This document shows positions 58,589 to 64,000 of a stretch of DNA of 64,000 nt, one piece after another. This DNA is from Frateuria hangzhouensis (lineage in GTDB: Bacteria > Pseudomonadota > Gammaproteobacteria > Xanthomonadales > Rhodanobacteraceae): assembly GCF_026410505.1 (NCBI RefSeq), contig NZ_JAPMIU010000004.1:124001-188000 (forward strand). Reading direction: 5' to 3'. Positions within the stretch are counted from its first letter, which is position 1; each line of letters opens with the position of its first letter. The notes under the pieces were generated by a model. It did no database searches and was not told the origin of the DNA. It saw only the letters and a program-made list of their open reading frames with translations. The translations under genes and the position numbers were made by a program.

Positions 58589-58667
58589 GAGCCCAGTCCC
58601 GCAACCCCGCGACAGCCCGCCTGCTTTTCCGAATCACCAATCCCCGAATCACGAATCCCGGCCCCCT
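58550..58667. repeat. GGATTCG / GAATCCC inverted repeat inside the hslV-hslU operon
   Basis: The left arm (GGATTCG words at 58557, 58572 and 58579) overlaps the 3' end of hslV, and the right arm (CCGAATCACCAATCCC, then CGAATCACGAATCCCGG) runs to the hslU start. The same type of element occurs at 32431-32512. It could fold into a hairpin in the polycistronic mRNA. Confidence 0.75.
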
Positions 58668-58668
58668 C

Positions 58669-60006
58669 ATGTCCGAACTCACTCCCCGCGAGATCGTCAA
58701 CGAACTCGACCGTTTCATCATCGGCCAGAACGACGCCAAGCGCGCCGTCGCCATCGCGTTGCGCAACCGCTGGCGGCGCATGCAGCTGGAGCCGGAGATG
58801 CGCAACGAGGTAACGCCGAAAAACATCCTGATGATCGGCCCCACCGGCGTGGGCAAGACCGAGATCGCGCGCCGGCTGGCGACGCTCGCGAACGCGCCGT
58901 TCGTGAAGGTGGAGGCGACCAAGTTCACCGAGGTCGGTTACGTCGGCAAGGATGTCGAGTCGATCATCCGCGACCTGGCCGACGTGGCCTACAAGCTGAC
59001 CCGCGAGCAGGCGGTCAAGCGCGTGCGCTCGCAGGCCGAGGACCGCGCCGAAGACCGCATCCTCGACGCCCTGCTGCCGCGCCGTCAGACCGCCAGCGAC
59101 TGGTCGCACGACCTGACCGTGTCCAGCACCGACAGCGACACCCGCCAGAAGCTGCGCAAGCAATTGCGCGAAGGCGTCCTGGACGAGCGCGAGATCGAGC
59201 TGGACTTCGCCATGAACGTCGGCGTGGAGATCATGTCGCCGCCGGGCATGGAGGAGATGGGCCAGCAGTTGCGCCAGATGTTCCAGAACATCGGTGGCGC
59301 CAAGACCCAGAACCGCAAGCTGCCGATCAAGGCCGCCCGCCCGCTGCTGATCGACGAGGAAGCCGGCAAGCTGCTCAACGAGGAGGAGATCCGCGCCCTC
59401 GCCGTGGAGGCGGCCGAACAGAACGGCATCGTCTTCATCGACGAGATCGACAAGGTCGCCCAGCGGTCCGAGTGGGGCGGTGCCGGGGTCAGTCGCGAGG
59501 GCGTGCAGCGCGACCTGCTGCCGCTGGTGGAAGGTTCCACCGTGTCGACCAAGTACGGCCCGATCAAGACCGACCACATGCTGTTCATCGCCTCGGGGGC
59601 GTTCTCGCTGTCCAAGCCGTCGGACCTGATTCCCGAACTGCAGGGCCGGCTGCCGATCCGCGTGGAGCTTTCAGCGCTGTCGGTGGACGACTTCAAGCGC
59701 ATCCTGCGTGAGCCCAACAACGCACTGACCAAACAGTACGTGGCGCTGCTGGCCACCGAGGGCGTGGCGATCGAGTTCGCCGACTCGGGCGTCGACCGCC
59801 TGGCCGAGGTCGCCTGCCAGGTCAACGAGCGTACCGAGAACATCGGCGCCCGCCGCCTGCACACGGTGATGGAGCGGCTGCTGGAGAAGATCTCGTTCGA
59901 GGCAGCGGACAAGTCCGGCGAAAAATACCTTATCGACGCCGAACAGGTTGACAAAAACCTGGGATCGTTGGTGAAAGACCAGGATCTCAGCCGTTACATC
60001 CTCTAA
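58669..60006 (+). CDS. hslU: ATPase/unfoldase HslU
   Basis: A 445-residue AAA+ ATPase that feeds substrates to HslV. The order is N-terminal [20 protein letters not shown], Walker [16 protein letters not shown] (~62-76), the intermediate I-domain (~110-230), Walker [14 protein letters not shown] (~255-267), the sensor region [12 protein letters not shown] and the C-terminal QDLSRYIL, whose final residues insert into HslV. All key motifs are present. The ATG at 58669 lies directly after a GAATCCCGG repeat and has no visible Shine-Dalgarno. Confidence 0.97.
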   Translation: MSELTPREIVNELDRFIIGQNDAKRAVAIALRNRWRRMQLEPEMRNEVTPKNILMIGPTGVGKTEIARRLATLANAPFVKVEATKFTEVGYVGKDVESIIRDLADVAYKLTREQAVKRVRSQAEDRAEDRILDALLPRRQTASDWSHDLTVSSTDSDTRQKLRKQLREGVLDEREIELDFAMNVGVEIMSPPGMEEMGQQLRQMFQNIGGAKTQNRKLPIKAARPLLIDEEAGKLLNEEEIRALAVEAAEQNGIVFIDEIDKVAQRSEWGGAGVSREGVQRDLLPLVEGSTVSTKYGPIKTDHMLFIASGAFSLSKPSDLIPELQGRLPIRVELSALSVDDFKRILREPNNALTKQYVALLATEGVAIEFADSGVDRLAEVACQVNERTENIGARRLHTVMERLLEKISFEAADKSGEKYLIDAEQVDKNLGSLVKDQDLSRYIL

Positions 60007-60026
60007 ACAAGCCGCATCCACCGGTC

Positions 60027-60035
60027 TGGTAAAAT
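60027..60035 (+). promoter_or_regulatory. Extended -10 promoter, leaderless start
   Basis: TGGTAAAAT at 60027-60035 matches the extended -10 pattern TGnTAtAAT, with the gene's ATG eight nucleotides further on, so the mRNA would start at or next to the ATG. It lies between the hslU stop and the next gene. Confidence 0.6.
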
Positions 60036-60042
60036 TCCTGTC

Positions 60043-60657
60043 ATGGGCAAGATCATCGAACTCAAGACCACCGGCCAGCGGGCACAGCTGCGCGAGGCGC
60101 AGCAGAGCCAGCAGCTGATCCGGCTGTGGCGCGCCGAGCTCGAGCACGGCAGCTTCTGCGGCTACGTCGGCGGCGTCGGCCGCGAGTTCTTCCTGTTGTG
60201 GGTGGTCGGCGACGGCATCACCTATGACGGCATGTACGTGATGCGCCACCGCGATGTGTCCGAGCTGGAAACGCCGGACAAGCACCACGAGTTCATGGAA
60301 AAGGCGCTCAAGCACAAGCAGCTGCTGCCGCGCACGCCGCGCGGCTTTCCGCTGGACGCGATCCGCGAAGTGGTGCAGGCCGCCGGCAAGCTGGCGCCGG
60401 TAATCGGCGTGCATGTGGACAGCGAGGAAGAGGCCGAGGTCTGCTACATCGGCCGGCTGGTCGGCGTGGAGGAAGACGGCTTCACCCTGCAGGAAATCAG
60501 TCCCGACGCCGAATGGATGCGCGAGGCCTCGTTCTTCAGCTGGGACGAGGTCTCCACGATCAGCATGGAAGACGGCTACGCGCAGGCACTGCTCGCCGTG
60601 GCCGGCGCCCCGCCGCCGCTGGAACAGGGCGATTCCGGCATCGGCCGCGCGCACTGA
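60043..60657 (+). CDS. Conserved hypothetical protein (two-domain, cytosolic)
   Basis: A 204-residue soluble protein I do not recognise. It has two related-looking halves: ELEHGSFCGYVGGVGREFFLLWVVGDGI, quoted in parts as FCGYVGGVGREFFLLWVVGD (~38-57), and later YIGRLVGVEEDGFTLQEISP (~143-162) with FSWDEVSTISMEDGYAQALL. The aromatic/acidic beta-strand pattern suggests a small barrel that may sense or bind a ligand. No catalytic motif, TM or signal peptide is seen. Directly follows hslU, but a separate promoter precedes it. No function assigned. Confidence 0.7.
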   Translation: MGKIIELKTTGQRAQLREAQQSQQLIRLWRAELEHGSFCGYVGGVGREFFLLWVVGDGITYDGMYVMRHRDVSELETPDKHHEFMEKALKHKQLLPRTPRGFPLDAIREVVQAAGKLAPVIGVHVDSEEEAEVCYIGRLVGVEEDGFTLQEISPDAEWMREASFFSWDEVSTISMEDGYAQALLAVAGAPPPLEQGDSGIGRAH

Positions 60658-60717
60658 CTTGGTCCCGTAAGGGATTCGGTCCGCCGAACGTTCCGCGTTT
60701 CCCACGAGGGTCCCCAT

Positions 60718-60739
60718 CCGACGCAGCCCGCTGCGTCGG
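60718..60739 (+). terminator. Hairpin downstream of the hypothetical gene
   Basis: CCGACGCAGC / CTGCGTCGG forms a nine-pair stem with a short CCG loop, 60 nt past the stop at 60657. Only GTCGTTG follows, so a T-tract is lacking; intrinsic termination is plausible but weak. Confidence 0.45.
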
Positions 60740-60842
60740 GTCGTTGTGCCGACTTCGCATCGGACGCGGTCGCTTCCTTGCGGGCCGGGCTTTCGGGCGC
60801 CCGACCGCTATGCTTGGGTGATCTCTTCGCCAAGGAACACGC

Positions 60843-61751
60843 ATGGCCCGCCGCATCGCCGTCGTCGGCAGCATCAACATGGATCTGGTCACCCAGGCTA
60901 CGCGCTTCCCGCAACCGGGTGAGACGCTGCTGGGGGAGGACTTCGTCACCGTGCCCGGCGGCAAGGGCGCCAACCAGGCGGTGGCCGCCGCCCGGCTCGG
61001 TGCCACGGTGACCCTGATCGGTGCACTGGGACGTGACGGTTTCGGCGACCAGTTGCACGCGGGACTGCGGCACGAGGGCGTGGACCTGGCGCACCTGCGG
61101 CGGCTGGACGACCAGGCCAGCGGTACCGCGTCGATCACCGTGGCCGGCGGCGAGAACCAGATCGTGGTGGTGCCCGCCGCCAACGCCGGCCTCATGCCCG
61201 CGCACGTGGAAGCCGCACGCGACGCGATCGCCCGCGCTGACGTCGTGCTGGTGCAGATGGAGATCCCCCTGGAGACGGTCGACGCCACCCTGCGGCTGGG
61301 CCAGCAACTCGGCGTGCCGGTGATCTTCAACCCGGCGCCGGCCAGGCCGCTGCCCGCCGAGTGGCTGGCGCGCGCGCGCTACGTGACGCCCAACCAGCAC
61401 GAGCTTGCGGTCCTGCTCGGCGCCGACCCGGCCGAGGATTTCCGCACGCTGATGCGCCGCGCGCCCGGCCCGGTCGTGCTCACCCGCGGCGGCGAGGGCG
61501 CCTGGTACCGCGAGCAGGGCGAACCACGGCACCAGCGCGGCTTCGCCGTCGAGGCGATCGACAGCACCGGCGCCGGCGACACCTTCAATGCGGCGTTGGC
61601 GGTGTTCCTGCACGAGGGCCTGGCTGCGGCCGTTCGCAAGGCCTGCGCCGCCGCCGCGTTGTCGGTGACGCGGCTGGGCGCACAGCGGGGGATGCCCCGC
61701 GCAGGAGAGCTGGACGCATTCCTGGCCGCAGCCCCCTCGCCCCGCCCGTAA
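60843..61751 (+). CDS. rbsK: Ribokinase (PfkB family)
   Basis: A 302-residue sugar kinase. PfkB signatures are GGKGANQAVAAARLGA (~40-55) and DSTGAGDTFNAALAVFL (~240-256, with catalytic Asp in GAGD). N-terminal VVGSINMDLV and LMPAHVEAARDAI match ribokinase. It converts ribose to ribose-5-phosphate. No ribose transporter or RbsR is adjacent, so its substrate is inferred. Shine-Dalgarno AAGGA is seven nucleotides before the ATG. Convergent with mnmE. Confidence 0.92.
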   Translation: MARRIAVVGSINMDLVTQATRFPQPGETLLGEDFVTVPGGKGANQAVAAARLGATVTLIGALGRDGFGDQLHAGLRHEGVDLAHLRRLDDQASGTASITVAGGENQIVVVPAANAGLMPAHVEAARDAIARADVVLVQMEIPLETVDATLRLGQQLGVPVIFNPAPARPLPAEWLARARYVTPNQHELAVLLGADPAEDFRTLMRRAPGPVVLTRGGEGAWYREQGEPRHQRGFAVEAIDSTGAGDTFNAALAVFLHEGLAAAVRKACAAAALSVTRLGAQRGMPRAGELDAFLAAAPSPRP

Positions 61752-61858
61752 CTGAACTCATCTGCGAAGAGCATGCCGGAGCCTGCGGCGCGCCCCCGGC
61801 CATGTCGCCTAGGCGGCCTCGCGGGCTGCCTTCGGCCAAACCGCGCTGCAGGCATCAT

Positions 61859-63196
61859 TTATTTGCCGATACAGAAGCTGCCGAAGATGGCGCCCAGCAG
61901 GTCGTCGCTGGTGTAGCTGCCGGTGATTTCGCCCAGTGCGTGCTGCGCCTGGCGCAGATCTTCGGCCGCCAGTTCGCCGGCGCTGGCGGCGAGCGCGCCG
62001 GCAGCGTGTTCGAAGTGCGCCTGCACGTGTTCGAGGGCAAGCACGTGGCGGCGGCGGGCGCTGAAGGCACCTTCGCCGCTGCCGGCGCCGGCGCGCGCCC
62101 TGAGTTCGGTGCGCAGCCCGTCGAGGCCGGCGCCGGTACGCGCGGAAATCCGGAGGTGGTCCACGCCGGCATGCGACAGCTCGGTCGGCGCAGCGGCGTC
62201 CAGGTCGATCTTGTTGACCAGCACCAGGCACGCGACGTTTGCCGGCAGTTCCGCCAGCAGATGGAGATCGGCGACCCGGTGCGCGGCCTCGGTGACCAGC
62301 AGGACCAGGTCGGCGCGCGCCAGTTCGCCGCGCGCTCGGCGCACGCCTTCGCGTTCGACCTCGTCCTGTGTGTCGCGCAGGCCGGCAGTGTCGGCCAGCT
62401 CCAGCACCACGCCGTCCAGGCTGACCGTCTCGCGCAGCACGTCGCGGGTGGTGCCGGCGATGGGCGTGACGATGGCGCGCTCGCTCTGTGCAAGCGCGTT
62501 GAGCAAGCTGGACTTGCCGGCGTTGGGCCGCCCCACGATGGCGACCTTCAGGCCGTCGGTGAGGCGCACGCCGCGGCGCGTTTCCACCAGCAGGTCGGCC
62601 AGTTGCGTGCGCAGCGCCTGCAGCTGGCGAGCGATGGCCGGGTCGGCGAGGAAGTCGATTTCCTCCTCGGGAAAGTCGATCGCCGCCTCCACGTGCACGC
62701 GCAGCGCGACCAGCGCATCGAGCAGCGCCTGCACGCGTTGCGAGAAGGCGCCGTCGAGCGAGCGCAGCGCGGCGCGCGCGCCGGCTTCGGAGCGCGCGGC
62801 GATGAGGTCGGCCACCGCCTCGGCCTGGGCCAGGTCCAGCTTGCCATTGAGGAAGGCGCGTTCGGTGAACTCGCCCGGCCGCGCCAGCCGCGCGCCGAGA
62901 ACGCAGACGCGCCTGAGCAACAGGTCCAGCAACACGGCGCTGCCGTGGCCCTGCAGTTCGAGCACGTGCTCGCCGGTGTAGGAGTGCGGAGCGGGGAAGT
63001 GCAGCAGCAGGCCGTGGTCGATCAGGCTGCCGTCGTCATCGTGGAACACCGCCAGGTGCGCATGGCGCGGTTGCGGCGCGCGGCCGAGCAGGGCCTGCGC
63101 GATGGCCGGTACGTGCGGTCCGGACACGCGGACCACCCCGATGCCCGCAGCGCCGGGGGCGCTGGCGATCGCGGCGATGGTGTCGGTATCGGCCAT
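61859..63196 (-). CDS. mnmE: tRNA modification GTPase MnmE (TrmE)
   Basis: A 445-residue GTPase that with MnmG makes the cmnm5U modification at tRNA wobble uridine 34. The N-terminal folate-binding domain (~1-118: TIAAIASAPGAAGIGVVRVSG), helical domain and G domain (GRPNAGKSSLLNAL, ~222; TPIAGTTRD; DTAGLRD; NKID) are all present. The C-terminal FGSFCIGK has the conserved Cys. Length matches E. coli MnmE (454). Upstream lies yidC, separated by a REP. Confidence 0.97.
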   Translation of the reverse strand: MADTDTIAAIASAPGAAGIGVVRVSGPHVPAIAQALLGRAPQPRHAHLAVFHDDDGSLIDHGLLLHFPAPHSYTGEHVLELQGHGSAVLLDLLLRRVCVLGARLARPGEFTERAFLNGKLDLAQAEAVADLIAARSEAGARAALRSLDGAFSQRVQALLDALVALRVHVEAAIDFPEEEIDFLADPAIARQLQALRTQLADLLVETRRGVRLTDGLKVAIVGRPNAGKSSLLNALAQSERAIVTPIAGTTRDVLRETVSLDGVVLELADTAGLRDTQDEVEREGVRRARGELARADLVLLVTEAAHRVADLHLLAELPANVACLVLVNKIDLDAAAPTELSHAGVDHLRISARTGAGLDGLRTELRARAGAGSGEGAFSARRRHVLALEHVQAHFEHAAGALAASAGELAAEDLRQAQHALGEITGSYTSDDLLGAIFGSFCIGK

Positions 63197-63226
63197 GCGG
63201 AAAACCTCGGAAGACCGCCGAAAACC

Positions 63227-63299
63227 GTAGGGTGGGCTTCAGCCCACCGCAAGCCCGCATGGAAGTTGAAAGCGGAAGGTGGGCTGAAGCCCACCCTAC
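63227..63299. repeat. GTAGGGTGGGC-type REP palindrome
   Basis: GTAGGGTGGGCTTCAGCCCACC and AGGTGGGCTGAAGCCCACCCTAC flank a ~28-nt centre. It lies between mnmE and yidC, which are transcribed in the same direction, and may reduce readthrough. Confidence 0.9.
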
Positions 63300-63312
63300 G
63301 CCCACCCCACGC

Positions 63313-64000
63313 TCAGGCCTTGGCCTTGACCTCGGCGTTGTCCACCTTGTGCGTGATGTACCACTGCTGGCCCAGGCTGACGAGGCCGTTGACCACGTAG
63401 TACAGGCACAGGCCGGCGGGGAAGAAGGCGAACAGCACCGCGAAGATCAGCGGCATGAACTTCATCATCTTCGCCTGGGTCGGGTCCATGCCGGTGGCCG
63501 GCATCAGGTACTGCTGGCCCAGCATCACCAGGGTGTACACCGCCGGCAGCACGAAGAACGGATCGGGCGCGGACAGGTCGTGGATCCAGCCGAAGAACGG
63601 CGCCTGGCGCAGTTCCACGCTCTCGCGCAACACCTCGTACAGGCCGTAGAAGATCGGGATGGTGATCAGCACGGGAAGGCAGCCGGTCATCGGGTTGACC
63701 TTCTCCTTCTTGTACAGCTCCATCATCGCCATCTGCATCTTCTGCTTGTCGTCACCGTAGCGCTCCTTGAGCGCGGCCACGCGCGGCTGCAGCTTGCGCA
63801 TCTTGGCGCTGGATCCGTACTGCGCGGCGGTCAGCTTCCAGGTCAGCGCCTTGATGATCAGCACCAGCAGAATGATCGCCACGCCCCAGTTGCCGCTGAC
63901 CTTTTCCAGCCAGGACAGCAGCGCGTGCATCGGCTGGGCGATGATGGTGAACATGCCGTAGTTGGTGGCCAGCGCCAGCCCCGGCGCCACCGAGTCCAGC
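63313..64000 (-). CDS. yidC: Membrane protein insertase YidC (C-terminal part, cut by window edge)
   Basis: Only the 3' ~229 codons are present; the rest lies beyond the right edge. They encode the conserved YidC/Oxa1 core: five TM helices, including NWGVAIILLVLIIKALTW (~TM2), the cytoplasmic helical hairpin AKMRKLQPRVAALKERY (~75), GCLPVLITIPIFYGLYEVLR, and FPLIFAVLF-like MPLIFAVLFAFFPAG. The C-terminal tail ends in Lys/Ala (DNAEVKAKA). It inserts membrane proteins with or without SecYEG. Upstream in Gammaproteobacteria come rnpA, rpmH and dnaA, so oriC is probably close. The gene order mnmE-yidC is universal here. Confidence 0.95.
   Translation of the reverse strand, partial: LDSVAPGLALATNYGMFTIIAQPMHALLSWLEKVSGNWGVAIILLVLIIKALTWKLTAAQYGSSAKMRKLQPRVAALKERYGDDKQKMQMAMMELYKKEKVNPMTGCLPVLITIPIFYGLYEVLRESVELRQAPFFGWIHDLSAPDPFFVLPAVYTLVMLGQQYLMPATGMDPTQAKMMKFMPLIFAVLFAFFPAGLCLYYVVNGLVSLGQQWYITHKVDNAEVKAKA

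Noticed and set aside
60661..60720. A structured RNA or tRNA upstream of rbsK
   Set aside because: The stretch has GGGATTCGGTCCGCC-like words resembling the GAATCC repeats, but no tRNA arms or riboswitch core.
1..64000. tRNA, rRNA, CRISPR array, integrase-type island, prophage or IS element
   Set aside because: I saw no cloverleaf sequence, no repeat-spacer array and no transposase. The only recombinase is the core xerC.

Overview
This 64 kb window is GC-rich, densely coding chromosomal DNA from a gammaproteobacterium of the order Xanthomonadales (Lysobacterales). Gene content and protein style best fit the Rhodanobacteraceae (Rhodanobacter, Dyella or Luteibacter type). The evidence is the order lptM-dapF-DUF484-xerC-hslV-hslU, algZ-algR-hemC, rsmG-parA-parB and mnmE-yidC, together with several families of GTAG-headed extragenic palindromes typical of this order. 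Because yidC, mnmE and rsmG-parAB are present, the right end probably lies close to the replication origin. I see no tRNA, rRNA, CRISPR array, prophage, insertion sequence or plasmid module. Most of the window is core genome, with modest accessory content.

Layout. 1-1083 is the start of a TPR-sulfotransferase, cut by the left edge. 1.4-7.0 kb holds two TonB-dependent receptors: an Oar-like one, and BtuB behind a cobalamin riboswitch. 7.2-10.4 kb is an orphan RND efflux permease. 10.7-15.2 kb holds a DUF2239 protein, a catalytic/non-catalytic pair of M16 peptidases and a PagL-like lipid A deacylase. 15.3-20.1 kb is a complete marR-oprM-emrA-emrB tripartite efflux operon, apparently transcribed from a strong, leaderless, MarR-autoregulated promoter. 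20.2-23.1 kb is a regulator cluster: an MmyB-type and an AraC-type regulator, two paralogous ~80-residue proteins of unknown function, and a small membrane protein broken by one in-frame TGA. 23.3-29.4 kb holds an S9 peptidase, a carboxylesterase, the AlgZ/AlgR two-component system and hemC. 29.5-36.6 kb is mixed housekeeping: DUF481, a membrane protein, a WYL regulator, an SLC13 permease, a patatin, DUF488 and a GT2 glycosyltransferase. 36.8-40.0 kb is the chromosome-partition block (parB, parA, a small membrane protein, rsmG, a short SPFH protein). 40.1-49.8 kb holds gluconokinase, pirin, DUF4336, UPF0149, xthA, a Na+/H+ antiporter, oligopeptidase A, a gamma-carbonic anhydrase and aroE. 49.9-54.2 kb has an MHYT-GGDEF-EAL protein, a RimK-like ATP-grasp ligase and a GNAT acetyltransferase. 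54.3-64.0 kb is the lptM-dapF-DUF484-xerC-hslVU block, an unrecognised conserved protein, ribokinase, mnmE and the 3' part of yidC.

The most notable observations concern how repeats meet genes. Three genes (gntK, dapF and the MHYT-GGDEF-EAL gene) take their TAG stop codon from the GTAG head of a palindrome, all in the same codon phase. A different repeat supplies the C-terminal tail of HslV and leaves hslU without a visible Shine-Dalgarno sequence. Other points: XerC appears to start at CTG, a Trp codon has become TGA in a small membrane protein, and several genes look leaderless. I found no convincing new multi-gene system. The best unknown is the pair of paralogous ~80-residue proteins around the MmyB-type regulator.
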